A stretch of DNA of 64,000 nt from Planktothrix sp. FACHB-1365 (GTDB lineage Bacteria; Cyanobacteriota; Cyanobacteriia; Cyanobacteriales; Microcoleaceae), in assembly GCF_014697575.1 (NCBI RefSeq), contig NZ_JACJSC010000010.1, positions 1 to 64,000 on the forward strand. Reading direction: 5' to 3'. Position numbers and translations under genes: made by a program. This document shows positions 17,009-25,756 of the stretch, piece after piece. Each line of letters begins with the position of its first letter. The first letter of the stretch is position 1. Below the pieces are notes generated by a model, which saw only the letters and a list, made by a program, of their open reading frames with translations, was not told the DNA's origin and made no database searches.

Positions 17009-18283
17009 TCAGGTTATTGATTCCATCACTTTAAATAGAATCGCACTCAGCAAAGCTGCGGTGGGAACCGTAATCACCCAAGCTAAAATAATAGAACGGA
17101 CTGTATCTAACCGCACAGATTTTCCACCTTGCACCAGTCCAATTCCCACGACCCCTCCGACTAAAGCATGGGAAGTAGAAACCGGAAGTCCTAAACGAGA
17201 CGCTAATAATACGGTTGTTGCTGTTGCTAATTCTGCACAAAACCCTTCACTCGGAACGAGGGAAATAATATTTTCTCCTACGGTCTTAATGACGTTTTTA
17301 CCCCAAATCGCTAATCCTGTGACAATCCCACTACCTCCTAAGAGTAACAGCCAAGTGGGAATTTCAATATCGACTAGAGGAACAGAACCCGTTTTGATGA
17401 CTGCTAAAATTGCAGCTAAGGGCGCAATTGTATTACCCACATCATTTGACCCGTGAGCAAAGGCAACAAAACAGGCACTAATGACCTGAAATTGAGCGAG
17501 TTGTTTTTCTATCCCTGGAAATTTTTCGGGTCTGGAATTAGAAATAGAAAGGTTCTGTTGTTGTTCCAATTGTCGCCAACTGATCCAGGTTAAACTGACC
17601 GCAGCTATTCCCCCAATGGCTAAGGGAATATCATGAACAGGCAGTGTCCACCCCCACTGATTTAAGGTGTTTTGTAGGGGGGAACTCAAAATCGGGAAGA
17701 CGATCACCCCAAAAATTGCGATTAAGGCACTACTCAACCAAGGAATCCATTCTCGAATTTGATTATGGGGATCGGGTTGATCTAAAATCCAACGCTTGAT
17801 TAAGGTGTAAAATAAGGCGGCAATTATCCCACTCATCAAGGGTGTGAGTAACCAGGTGAGGGAAATCAAACCAATAATAGGCCAGTCTACGGCTTTCAGT
17901 CCGGCGGCAATTGAACTAAATCCAGCGATCGCTCCGACAACCGCATGGGACGATGATACGGGTAATCCATAACGGGTGGCAATTTGTAACCACAATCCGG
18001 CAGAAATCAACACCGATACCATGCCAATCACAAACTCTTGAGGCATTGAGATAAAGACTTCTGGATTAACAACCCCCGTTGCTAAGGTTTTAGAGACTCG
18101 TTCTCCAAACAACACCGCTCCGGTAAATTCTAAAATCCCGGCGACAATAATCGCTTGTTTCAGGGTCAAAGCCTTGGAACCCACCGATGTCCCCATGGAG
18201 TTAGCCACATCATTTGCCCCTAAATTACAGGCAACATAGAAGGCTAACCCACATAACAGAATGATTGGTACGATTGAATCCAT
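17009..18283 (-). CDS. Inorganic phosphate transporter, PiT family
   Basis: The 424-residue membrane protein has the two inverted PiT repeats. The N-terminal signature is CNLGANDVANSMGTSVGSKA and the C-terminal counterpart FAHGSNDVGNTIAPLAAILA; the repeated GLPVSSSHAVVGAIAG and GLPVSTSHALVGGVVG are also present. PiT proteins are low-affinity cation-coupled symporters of phosphate (or metal phosphate). There is no phoU-like gene adjacent, so regulation is unclear. It is transcribed toward the EamA gene. Confidence 0.93.
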   Translation of the reverse strand: MDSIVPIILLCGLAFYVACNLGANDVANSMGTSVGSKALTLKQAIIVAGILEFTGAVLFGERVSKTLATGVVNPEVFISMPQEFVIGMVSVLISAGLWLQIATRYGLPVSSSHAVVGAIAGFSSIAAGLKAVDWPIIGLISLTWLLTPLMSGIIAALFYTLIKRWILDQPDPHNQIREWIPWLSSALIAIFGVIVFPILSSPLQNTLNQWGWTLPVHDIPLAIGGIAAVSLTWISWRQLEQQQNLSISNSRPEKFPGIEKQLAQFQVISACFVAFAHGSNDVGNTIAPLAAILAVIKTGSVPLVDIEIPTWLLLLGGSGIVTGLAIWGKNVIKTVGENIISLVPSEGFCAELATATTVLLASRLGLPVSTSHALVGGVVGIGLVQGGKSVRLDTVRSIILAWVITVPTAALLSAILFKVMESIT

Positions 18284-18343
18284 TTTGGTGACTGTTAGCG
18301 GTTGATGGTTGATGATTGCAAAAGTGATCCTTGTCCGTTGCCC

Positions 18344-18370
18344 CTGATAACTGATAACTGATAACTGATC
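18344..18370 (+). repeat. STRR heptamer array (CTGATAA x3)
   Basis: Three copies of CTGATAA (18344-18364) and a diverged copy CTGATCA lie between the divergent PiT gene and rplS. The array is close to the rplS promoter region, but a control role is not shown. Confidence 0.75.
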
Positions 18371-18440
18371 ACTGATTTGATATAGATTTTACAATCCGTT
18401 TTGATCTATAATAGGGGCTTGTGAGTTTTGGAAAATCATT

Positions 18441-18827
18441 ATGAAGGCGGAAGAAATTATCCGTACTATTGAAACGGAAGAAATTGAAAACCTGCGGCAA
18501 CAACTCAATAAACCCGATCTCCCCGACATTTATGTGGGCGATACGGTGAAAGTTAGTGTGAAGATTCAAGAAGGCGGTAAAGAACGCATTCAACCTTATG
18601 AAGGCGTTGTGATTGCCAAACGTCATGGCAGCATTAACGCCACCATCACCGTGCGTAAGATTTTTCAAGGCGTCGGGGTTGAGAGAGTCTTCTTAATTCA
18701 TTCTCCTAGAATTGTCAGTATTAAAGTTCTGCGTCGTGGGAAAGTGCGTCGGGCAAAACTCTACTATCTGCGCGACCGTGTGGGTAAAGCCACTCGCGTT
18801 AAACAACGCTTTGATCGCAGTCTATAA
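18441..18827 (+). CDS. rplS: 50S ribosomal protein L19
   Basis: The 128-residue protein shows the L19 core: [20 protein letters not shown], then [35 protein letters not shown] and the basic [21 protein letters not shown]19 lies at the subunit interface of the large ribosomal subunit. It is followed by tRNA-Trp and the secE-nusG-rpl cluster on the same strand, the usual cyanobacterial order. Confidence 0.97.
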   Translation: MKAEEIIRTIETEEIENLRQQLNKPDLPDIYVGDTVKVSVKIQEGGKERIQPYEGVVIAKRHGSINATITVRKIFQGVGVERVFLIHSPRIVSIKVLRRGKVRRAKLYYLRDRVGKATRVKQRFDRSL

Positions 18828-18941
18828 CGGACTCAACTCCCGACCATCTAGGATTCCCCTAGAGATTTTCGGAAAATTTTTTAACTAAAGTCTGCAAGTT
18901 GTGTTAAGCTAGATAAGGTAAAAGATCAGCCACTTCGCTAT

Positions 18942-19014
18942 GCGCTCTTAGTTCAGTTGGTAGAACGCAGGTCTCCAAAACCTGATGTCGGGGGTTCAAG
19001 TCCTCCAGGGCGCG
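18942..19014 (+). tRNA. tRNA-Trp (anticodon CCA)
   Basis: The 73-base cloverleaf has a seven-pair acceptor stem (GCGCTCT with AGGGCGC, one G-T pair), a D loop with AGTTGGTAGA, the anticodon CCA at 18975-18977 in the loop CTCCAAA, and the T arm GGGGGTTCAAGTCCTCC. The discriminator base is G. CCA is not encoded at the 3' end. It lies between rplS and secE, as in other cyanobacteria and plant plastid-related gene orders. Confidence 0.96.
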
Positions 19015-19535
19015 CTGGATACCTCCAATGCCCAGACGAAAGGAAATCTTGCGTCTGGGCATTGTTCCGAAAAGCAACAAGTCGGAACATTGTGTTGAGG
19101 AATTCAGTGTCAGCACCCCGCACTGAAGTGAAGGGGTTTCGTGCCTCTAACTTTAGTTAGTTGACCAGCCTAAGTCTTATTAATTGACTACGTTTTTTGA
19201 GTCAAGACACCCTGTTGGATGCGTAGCTAGTCCCTGGCTCTGTCGTTAGTAGTTAAACAGTTTTACGAGGGGTAAGACAGTGCTACTAGCCTAAAAAGCT
19301 CTTAAAACCTTGGCGTTCGCGTAGCGTGTGCGAAGCACTCAGCTAACTTTACCCTAGAAATAGGAGTTAGGAGGGCTACCATACCCTCCTCCCTGAAAGG
19401 GGAAATATAAAGCCTAACTAGAAGTTAGTGGTTTCTACCCATTTTTCTGATGATAGTTTAAAGAGTTTGGGCGGATGTGTTACCCTCTTTCAGTTAAGAT
19501 CAGGATCAGATACCGTAAGATCGCAAGGGGAGTTC
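19015..19535 (+). other. Hairpin-rich noncoding spacer between tRNA-Trp and secE
   Basis: About 520 bases without a convincing gene contain a run of hairpins: a 13-pair stem (19026-19038 with 19052-19064), GTTCCGA/TCGGAAC (19064-19070 with 19082-19088), a GC-rich piece around 19110-19145 like the right ends of cyanobacterial IS200/IS605 elements, TAGTAG/CTACTA enclosing GTTTTAC/GTAAGAC near 19247-19290, GGAGGG/CCCTCC near 19370-19392, and CTAACT/AGTTAG just after. It may be an insertion-element remnant, a leader of the secE-nusG operon, or a small RNA gene. I cannot decide. Confidence 0.45.
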
Positions 19536-19766
19536 ATGGTGGTCAACAAGAAAGAAGAAGTTGGAGGTCAAGAAACAACTTCTGGCTTTAACGCTTCTAC
19601 GTTCCTCAAAGAAACGAAAGAGGAATTGGACAAAGTAGTCTGGCCAAGCCGACAGCAACTCTTAAGTGAGTCGGCGGGCGTATTGTTGATGGTCACTCTT
19701 TCGGCTAGCTTGATCTATTTAGCAGACAACTTCTTTCGTTGGGCGTCGGGGCAAATCTTCGGATGA
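19536..19766 (+). CDS. secE: Preprotein translocase subunit SecE
   Basis: The 76-residue protein has a polar N-terminus, the conserved FLKETKEELDKVVWPSRQQL, and one transmembrane helix (SAGVLLMVTLSASLIYLADN). SecE clamps the SecY channel in the plasma and thylakoid membranes. The ATG at 19536 is chosen because it has an upstream GGGGAG and gives the usual length; the open frame extends to 19428 without homology. Its stop overlaps the nusG start (ATGA). Confidence 0.95.
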   Translation: MVVNKKEEVGGQETTSGFNASTFLKETKEELDKVVWPSRQQLLSESAGVLLMVTLSASLIYLADNFFRWASGQIFG

Positions 19767-20437
19767 CTTTTACATCGGACGAATCACAACATTCAGACCT
19801 CATGGCAGATACAGACGAACGTTCCCAGGAGTTTTCACCGGGAGAGCGTCGTTGGTATGCTGTTCAGGTGGCTTCTGGCTGTGAAAAACGAGTCAAAGCG
19901 AACCTGGAACAACGGGTACAAACCTTGGATGTTGCGGATCGGATTTTGAAGGTGGAAATCCCACACACCCCAATGATTAAACTGCGGAAAGATGGCAGTC
20001 GTCAACACGGTGAAGAGAAAGTATTTCCGGGTTATGTTCTCATTCAAATGAGGCTAAAATGGAATAACGAACTCAATCGCTGGGAAATTGACGATGAAGC
20101 TTGGCAGGTGGTCAAGAACACGCCACACGTGATTAATTTCGTTGGGGCGGAACAAAAACGGCATTCGGGTCGGGGTCGAGGTCACGTTAAACCTCTACCA
20201 TTGAGCCATGCTGAAGTGGAGCGTATCTTCAGACAAGCGCAACAACAGGAACCGATTGTCAAGGCAGCAATGGCAATAGGGGATCATATCATTGTCCTTT
20301 CAGGGCCGTTTAAAGACTTTGAAGGAGATGTGATTGAAGTCAGTCCAGAACGCAGTAAGCTCAAAGCGTTACTGTCAATTTTCGGACGAGATACCCCAGT
20401 AGAATTAGAGTTTACTCAGGTTGAAAAACAAGGCTAA
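19763..20437 (+). CDS. nusG: Transcription termination/antitermination factor NusG
   Basis: The 224-residue protein contains the NGN domain (RRWYAVQVASGCEKRVKANL, FPGYVLIQMRL, VVKNTPHVINFVG) and the C-terminal KOW domain (IGDHIIVLSGPFKDFEGDVI). NusG binds RNA polymerase and modulates elongation and termination. The ATG at 19763 overlaps the secE stop codon by four bases; an ATG at 19802 would give 211 residues, closer to some relatives. It is co-transcribed with secE, rplK and rplA. Confidence 0.96.
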   Translation: MTFTSDESQHSDLMADTDERSQEFSPGERRWYAVQVASGCEKRVKANLEQRVQTLDVADRILKVEIPHTPMIKLRKDGSRQHGEEKVFPGYVLIQMRLKWNNELNRWEIDDEAWQVVKNTPHVINFVGAEQKRHSGRGRGHVKPLPLSHAEVERIFRQAQQQEPIVKAAMAIGDHIIVLSGPFKDFEGDVIEVSPERSKLKALLSIFGRDTPVELEFTQVEKQG

Positions 20438-20446
20438 GGCTAAGGA

Positions 20447-20872
20447 ATGGCAAAAAAAGTTGTAGCAGTTATTAAGTTGGCGATTACTGCGGGCAAAGCC
20501 AACCCTGCACCTCCCATTGGCCCCGCTTTGGGTCAACACGGGGTGAATATTATGGCGTTCTGTAAAGAATATAACGCCAGAACCGCAGATAAAGCAGGTC
20601 TTGTAGTTCCGGTGGAAATTTCGGTTTTTGAAGACCGGAGTTTTACCTTTGTTCTGAAAACCCCTCCGGCTTCGGTGTTAATTCGCAAAGCCGCAGGTAT
20701 TGAACGGGATTCAGGGGAACCGAACCGCAAGAAAGTGGGCAAAATTACGCAAGCTCAGTTACGAGAAATTGCCGAAACAAAAATGCCCGACCTGAACGCA
20801 AATGATGTGGACGCTGCTATGAAAATTGTGGCAGGAACCGCCCGCAACATGGGAGTTACCATTGTCGATTAA
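20447..20872 (+). CDS. rplK: 50S ribosomal protein L11
   Basis: The 141-residue protein begins [20 protein letters not shown] and continues [20 protein letters not shown], with the C-terminal RNA-binding part ending [14 protein letters not shown]11 binds the GTPase centre of 23S rRNA together with L10 and L12, all encoded just downstream. Ten bases separate it from nusG. Confidence 0.97.
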   Translation: MAKKVVAVIKLAITAGKANPAPPIGPALGQHGVNIMAFCKEYNARTADKAGLVVPVEISVFEDRSFTFVLKTPPASVLIRKAAGIERDSGEPNRKKVGKITQAQLREIAETKMPDLNANDVDAAMKIVAGTARNMGVTIVD

Positions 20873-20966
20873 GGCGACTTCAGGCGTTGGTTGAATACTT
20901 TGATTTAAGTTAACCCTTTAATGGGGGAGAAGTGTACCTTCGTTAATCACCCCAGGAGATTAGAGA

Positions 20967-21683
20967 ATGACAAAAAAAGTATCTCGTCGATTACAAGAAC
21001 TCAGAAAAAAGGTTGAAGAACGGCCCTATGAACCTTTAGAAGCTATTAAACTGTTAAAGGAAACCGCTACAGCTAAGTTTCCTGAAGCAGCCGAAGCTCA
21101 TATTCGTTTAGGGATTGACCCCAAATATACAGATCAACAACTGCGGACAACCGTGACCTTGCCCAAAGGAACGGGCCAAGTGATCCGGGTGGCGGTATTA
21201 GCCAAAGGTGAAAAAGTCACGGAAGCTCAAAGTGCAGGGGCTGATATTGTTGGCTCAGAAGATTTAATTAATGATATCCAGAAAGGAATGCTGGATTTTG
21301 ACTGCTTAATTGCCACACCGGATATGATGCCTCAAGTGGCAAAACTGGGACGGCTGTTAGGGCCTAAAGGCTTAATGCCCTCTCCAAAAGGGGGAACGGT
21401 GACGATGGATGTCGCCCAAGCGATCGCAGAATTTAAAGGCGGGAAACTAGAATTTCGGGCTGATCGGACTGGGATCGTTCATATTATGTTTGGGAAAGCC
21501 GCGTTTTCTGCGGAAGATTTGCTGGTGAACCTATCGGCTCTGCAAGAATGTATTGACCGTAACCGTCCTTCGGGGGCAAAAGGTCGTTACTGGCGCAGTG
21601 TGTTTATTGCCGCCACAATGGGGCCATCTATTGAAGTGGATATTACCGCACTGCGAGAACTAAAAATTGGGGATGTGGCTTAA
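20967..21683 (+). CDS. rplA: 50S ribosomal protein L1
   Basis: The 238-residue protein has the L1 signature [19 protein letters not shown] in the form [20 protein letters not shown] at about residues 127-146, plus [18 protein letters not shown] and the C-terminal [11 protein letters not shown]1 forms the ribosomal stalk at the E site and often represses its own operon by binding its mRNA. A ribosome-binding site (AGGAGA) precedes the ATG. Confidence 0.97.
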   Translation: MTKKVSRRLQELRKKVEERPYEPLEAIKLLKETATAKFPEAAEAHIRLGIDPKYTDQQLRTTVTLPKGTGQVIRVAVLAKGEKVTEAQSAGADIVGSEDLINDIQKGMLDFDCLIATPDMMPQVAKLGRLLGPKGLMPSPKGGTVTMDVAQAIAEFKGGKLEFRADRTGIVHIMFGKAAFSAEDLLVNLSALQECIDRNRPSGAKGRYWRSVFIAATMGPSIEVDITALRELKIGDVA

Positions 21684-21687
21684 AGCT

Positions 21688-21724
21688 GGAAAGTGGAACA
21701 GGCAAGATGCCTGTTCCACTTTCC
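21688..21724. repeat. 17-bp perfect inverted repeat after rplA (dispersed repeat family)
   Basis: GGAAAGTGGAACAGGCA pairs with TGCCTGTTCCACTTTCC across a three-base AGA loop. No T run follows, so it is a weak terminator at best. A shorter member of the same family (GTGGAACAGGCA-TCT-TGCCTGTT) lies at 45070-45092, so this is a dispersed palindromic repeat. Confidence 0.8.
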
Positions 21725-21789
21725 ACTTTCCCCAAGATTTTTACAAATTTCCTTGACAAATTCAATAAAATATGCAATGATAAAAAATT

Positions 21790-22060
21790 GCGTATTTAAA
21801 CCAATAAACGGCTAACTCACCGCAGACAGCAGGGGCAAAACGCTTAATGTCCTGCCGAGGTTAAACGAGTTTAAAGCTAAACAATTATAGGGTCAGTAAC
21901 AGACTAACAGGAATCTGTGTGTCTTTATCCTGAATGTTTAAGTTTTAAGTTTTGACCTCGGTAAAAAACCGAGGTTTTTTATGGCGAATTCGCGCTCTGT
22001 CGCGTCGGGGAAGAAGTCAATCATTGTCGGTTATCACATCACCTTAAAGGGATGAACATG
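21790..22060 (+). promoter_or_regulatory. Ribosomal protein L10 leader
   Basis: The 5' leader of rplJ contains the conserved L10-binding motif, recognisable around 21819-21860 (GCAGACAGCAGGGGC ... TCCTGCCGAGGTTAAACGAG), which matches the known L10 leader kink-turn. L10 or the L10-L12 complex binds it and lowers expression of rplJ-rplL. A terminator hairpin follows at 21955-21980. Confidence 0.75.
21955..21980 (+). terminator. Intrinsic terminator/attenuator in the rplJ leader
   Basis: ACCTCGGT (21955-21962) pairs perfectly with ACCGAGGT (21968-21975) over a five-base A loop, with TTTTTT running to 21980. It lies after the L10-binding motif and before rplJ, so it can act as an attenuator. Confidence 0.8.
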
Positions 22061-22091
22061 AACCGCAATGTCACACGGAGGTTCCACAAGA

Positions 22092-22640
22092 ATGGGAAGA
22101 ACCCTAGAAAATAAACAAGCAATTGTTGCCGAACTCAAAGAAACGCTCAAAGATTCACAACTGGCAATTGTGATTGACTACAGCGGCTTGTCCGTTGCAG
22201 AAATCACCAATTTACGGCAACAGCTTCGTCCCTCCGGTAGTGTTTGCAAGGTGACAAAAAATACCTTAATGCGAATTGCTATCGAAGGTCAAAGCAACTG
22301 GCAGCCTTTGACGGAGTTGCTGAAGGGTTCCAATGCTTTTTTATTAGTCAAAGAGGACTTTGGTAGTGCCATTAAAGCTTACCAAGCGTTCCAAAAGGCT
22401 TCTAAGAAAACGGAAGTTCGCGGCGGCGTTATGGAAGGCCGGCTGCTGAGTGAAAGTGATGTTAAAGCATTAGGAGATTTACCCTCCAAAGAGCAACTTA
22501 TGGCTCAAATCGCTGGTGCTATTAATGGTGTGGCGACCAAACTGGCCGTTGGGATCAACGAGGTTCCGGGGTCTTTGGCACGCGCTCTCAATGCCTATGC
22601 CGAAAAAGATCAAAATGGCTCAAACGACGAAGCTGTATAG
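22092..22640 (+). CDS. rplJ: 50S ribosomal protein L10
   Basis: The 182-residue protein begins [20 protein letters not shown] and contains [20 protein letters not shown] and [13 protein letters not shown], as in L10. It anchors L12 dimers to the ribosome stalk base. The ATG at 22092 has a GGAGG at 22078-22082; an upstream ATG at 22068 lies within the leader. A leader and attenuator upstream suggest autoregulation. Confidence 0.97.
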   Translation: MGRTLENKQAIVAELKETLKDSQLAIVIDYSGLSVAEITNLRQQLRPSGSVCKVTKNTLMRIAIEGQSNWQPLTELLKGSNAFLLVKEDFGSAIKAYQAFQKASKKTEVRGGVMEGRLLSESDVKALGDLPSKEQLMAQIAGAINGVATKLAVGINEVPGSLARALNAYAEKDQNGSNDEAV

Positions 22641-22710
22641 TTTCTCGGATAAGCTTTGCTTTGGCAACAAGTATCAAACAAAAACGTTACATTGTCTAGG
22701 AGTTTAAAGA

Positions 22711-23106
22711 ATGTCTGCAACTACTGATCAAATTCTGGAACAACTGAAGTCTTTAACGCTGTTAGAAGCGTCTGAATTAGTTAAACAAATTGAAGAAGCT
22801 TTCGGGGTAAGCGCAGCCGCTCCCGTCGGTGGTTTCATGATGCCGGCTGCTGGTGCTGGCGGTGCCGCAGCAGCAGAAGAAGTTGAAGAGAAAACAGAAT
22901 TTGATGTTGTTCTGGAAGAATACCCGGCTGATAAGAAAATTACAATTCTGAAAGTGGTGCGTGAACTGACGGGTTTAGGTCTGAAAGAAGCTAAAGATTT
23001 AGTGGAAGCTGTACCTAAAGCGGTTAAAGAAGGTACTAACAAAGATGATGCTGAAGCAACAAAGAAAAAACTGGAAGAAGCGGGTGCTAAAGTTTCCGTT
23101 AAATAA
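22711..23106 (+). CDS. rplL: 50S ribosomal protein L7/L12
   Basis: The 131-residue acidic protein has an N-terminal dimerisation region ([20 protein letters not shown]), an Ala/Gly-rich hinge ([20 protein letters not shown]) and the C-terminal domain [20 protein letters not shown] and [20 protein letters not shown]. It recruits translation GTPases. It is the last gene of the cluster and is followed by a terminator. Confidence 0.97.
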   Translation: MSATTDQILEQLKSLTLLEASELVKQIEEAFGVSAAAPVGGFMMPAAGAGGAAAAEEVEEKTEFDVVLEEYPADKKITILKVVRELTGLGLKEAKDLVEAVPKAVKEGTNKDDAEATKKKLEEAGAKVSVK

Positions 23107-23147
23107 TTTTAACGTGGCTTAATTTTAGTTTTTTAGTTCGTTCCTCG

Positions 23148-23178
23148 CCTGGTTTCTAATTCAGAAATCAGGTTTTTT
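23148..23178 (+). terminator. Rho-independent terminator after rplL
   Basis: CCTGGTTTCT (23148-23157) pairs with AGAAATCAGG (23163-23172) with one mismatch/wobble and a five-base loop, followed by TTTTTT. It closes the rpl cluster. Confidence 0.85.
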
Positions 23179-23348
23179 ATTCTCGTAGGGAATAGTAAGC
23201 AGTGAATGAGTTTGTTGCTATTTTTTCTCTAATATTTCTGTTTCCAATTAATAGCTATCATTCCCTAAGAAAAACTCAAAGAATGATAGCTGATAATATG
23301 AATTATTTTTGGTTTTTTTGCGGATGAAATGGCTTTCGGAAAGACTTT

Positions 23349-23546
23349 TTAATTGGGAGGAACAATTGGGTCATCTTCACCGGTTTTCTGGATTTGAGAC
23401 AGAATGATGAAGGGTTGAGATGTTTGAGGTCTTTTAACAATAGAATAGACCCCTAAACTAGCATTTTCAAAATTTTCAGGCAATAAAATACTACCGTTAA
23501 CAATACTAGATAACAGAAGAGTGAACATAACTTTGCAAGTCTCCAT
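23349..23546 (-). CDS. Doubtful small ORF, 65 residues
   Basis: The ATG at 23546 gives METCKVMFTLLLSSIVNGSI, a short hydrophobic start, then LLPENFENASLGVYSIVKRP and an end EDDPIVPPN. I recognise no family. Composition resembles secreted or surface fragments, but it may be a remnant or chance ORF. A longer frame starts at 23582. Confidence 0.25.
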   Translation of the reverse strand: METCKVMFTLLLSSIVNGSILLPENFENASLGVYSIVKRPQTSQPFIILSQIQKTGEDDPIVPPN

Positions 23547-23852
23547 TGAAGTGAAATACAGCACCAAAAATGTGCATAACAAAACTTTCTGTTGCTTTCA
23601 TCGGCTGTGTATAGACCAGGTGCAGCAGAAATTGATGAAAAATCCGGTATAGAAACGTTACGCCTAAAAATTGTCTGTTGAGAACAGGGGAGACAAGATT
23701 AGGGATGGATAGACTTGAAAGATGAGTGGTTGTTCGGTAGCAGATCGAAAATAGCAGAGCAAACTCATCACTTTGAGTTTGATAGGTCTATTACCAGTTT
23801 AAGCGGAATTCTACTTTTGCACAAATGATAATTTTCTGAAACTATAGCGAGG

Positions 23853-23887
23853 AACAGGGAACAGGGAACAGGGAACAGGGAACAGGG
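23853..23887 (+). repeat. STRR heptamer array (AACAGGG x5)
   Basis: Five perfect copies of AACAGGG, the inverse orientation of the TGTTCCC array at 12597-12638. The two arrays belong to one repeat family in this genome. Confidence 0.9.
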
Positions 23888-24131
23888 GGGAAAAGAAAAT
23901 AGGGAATGAGTTTGCTGGATTTAGAAGTGTCCTAACTGCAATGGGTAGTGCTATATTGTCTAATCTTATATTTTAATTAAAATCACCATAAATAAATGTA
24001 AATTTTCCCTAAATATCGCCTAAAACCCTTTAAAAACAGCATTTTTATCAAACGGTATCTAGGGTTACTCTTAATAAATTTGGTAAAATCTACTATAATT
24101 AAAGTATTGAGTTCACCTAGGATATGACGTT

Positions 24132-25553
24132 ATGAGTACCGCCCTGTCTCCCCTTAAGTTTCAGGAAGTTTGGGAAGACCCCGACCTGAATTTTACCCCC
24201 GATGATTATAGTCTATTGACCGACCTCTACCAACTGACAATGATTGCCTGTTATACCGGGGAGGGACTCGACCAACGACAAGCCAGTTTTGAACTGTTTA
24301 CGCGCCGTCTACCGGAAGGGTTTGGCTATTTAATTGCCATGGGACTCGCCCAAGCCCTCGACTATTTAGAGCAATTCCGCTTCAGCGAGGCTCAACTTCA
24401 CAGCCTACAGTCTACGGGACTATTTACCCACGCCCCCCAGAAGTTTTGGTCACTATTGGCTACCGGACGCTTTACCGGGGATGTGTGGGCGGTGTCGGAA
24501 GGGACAGCTATTTTTGCGAACCAACCTTTCTTGAGAATAGAAGCGCCCCTCTGGCAAGCTCAGTTAATCGAAACTTATCTATTAAATACAATTAATTACC
24601 AAACCTTAATTGCGACCCGGGCAGCCCGGTTGCGGGATGTGGCAGGGCCAACAGCAACGTTATTAGAATTTGGCACAAGGCGGGCGTTTAGTCCCCAGGC
24701 TTCCATTTGGGCGGCGCGGGCAGCTTTAGCAGGGGGGTTAGATGCAACGTCTAACGTTTTAGCAGCCTTGAAATTAGGGCAAAAACCCACCGGAACAATG
24801 GCCCATGCGTTAGTCATGGCAATTTCGGCTTTAGAAGGGTCAGAAACTCAGGCATTTACGGCTTTTCATCGCTATTTTCCAGGGGCTCCTTTATTAATCG
24901 ATACCTATAATACAATTGATGCTGCCCGTAAACTTTCAGAACAGGTGAAACGGGGAGAAATTGAACTAAAAGGGGTGCGGTTAGATTCGGGGGATTTAGT
25001 CAGTTTATCACAGCAAGTGCGATCGCTTTTACCTAATATTCCAATTTTTGCCAGTGGGGATTTAGATGAATATGAAATCGCCCGTTTAAAAGCAGCCGGG
25101 GCGATGATTGATGGCTATGGTTTGGGGACAAAATTAGTGACAGGAACTCCCGTAAATGGAGTTTATAAGTTAGTGGAAATTGAAGGAAAACCCGTGATGA
25201 AAGAAGCAACGGGAAAGACAACTTATCCGGGGAGAAAGCAAATTTTCAGAACCTTGAAACAAGGTCAATTAATGGCTGATGAGATTGGGTTAATGACAGA
25301 ACCAATGGAGTCTGAATCTTGGCATTATTCTAATGTGCAATCGATATTTTCGTCACGGATACCGTTAATGCAGTTAGTGATGAAGCAAGGAAAACCACTT
25401 TATCCTACGGAATCTTTAACAGAAATAGCTGAACGCACGGCGAAATCCGTTGCGAGTTTGCCCTCAGAAACGCGATGTTTAAATCATCCCATTTCCCCAA
25501 CAATTCAGATTTCTCCTGCGTTACAAGAATTAACAAAAACCACCCGTCATTAA
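24132..25553 (+). CDS. pncB: Nicotinate phosphoribosyltransferase
   Basis: The 473-residue enzyme joins nicotinate to PRPP to give nicotinate mononucleotide, the first step of NAD salvage. Recognisable parts are SLLTDLYQLTMIACYTGEG at the N-terminus, LLEFGTRRAFSPQASIWAAR at about 178, GTMAHALVMAI and LKGVRLDSGDLVSLSQQVR, plus IDGYGLGTKLVTG. The length is normal for bacterial PncB. It heads a cluster with an ADP-ribosylglycohydrolase, nadD and an NrtR-like regulator, so the grouping makes NAD metabolism its context. The ATG at 24132 is preferred over an out-of-frame ATG at 24124. Confidence 0.93.
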   Translation: MSTALSPLKFQEVWEDPDLNFTPDDYSLLTDLYQLTMIACYTGEGLDQRQASFELFTRRLPEGFGYLIAMGLAQALDYLEQFRFSEAQLHSLQSTGLFTHAPQKFWSLLATGRFTGDVWAVSEGTAIFANQPFLRIEAPLWQAQLIETYLLNTINYQTLIATRAARLRDVAGPTATLLEFGTRRAFSPQASIWAARAALAGGLDATSNVLAALKLGQKPTGTMAHALVMAISALEGSETQAFTAFHRYFPGAPLLIDTYNTIDAARKLSEQVKRGEIELKGVRLDSGDLVSLSQQVRSLLPNIPIFASGDLDEYEIARLKAAGAMIDGYGLGTKLVTGTPVNGVYKLVEIEGKPVMKEATGKTTYPGRKQIFRTLKQGQLMADEIGLMTEPMESESWHYSNVQSIFSSRIPLMQLVMKQGKPLYPTESLTEIAERTAKSVASLPSETRCLNHPISPTIQISPALQELTKTTRH

Positions 25554-25616
25554 TTGTTGTAGAATGGGAACACCCCCCCTTCATCTGCTACCTATTGAAA
25601 CTCATGATTGATATCG

Positions 25617-25637
25617 GGTCTGGGGTCTGGGGTCTGG
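25617..25637 (+). repeat. STRR heptamer array (GGTCTGG x3)
   Basis: Three perfect tandem copies of GGTCTGG lie in the 200-base gap between pncB and the ADP-ribosylglycohydrolase gene. Confidence 0.75.
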
Positions 25638-25756
25638 AAAATTAAAAATTATCAAATGGAGTAGAATGTGGGGTAATGCTTGTGAGAAGTGCTGACCCAT
25701 CCTACGGGTTTAAATGGATTGAGAAATGATGAGGGGGGGAGCAACCCATTTGAAAT

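Larger units (their letters stand above)
23179..24131. other. Intergenic region with a doubtful small ORF and STRR array
   Basis: About 950 bases separate rplL and pncB. It holds the doubtful minus-strand ORF at 23349-23546, five AACAGGG repeats at 23853-23887, and an AT-rich stretch directly before pncB likely to hold its promoter. No RNA gene is recognised. Confidence 0.5.
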
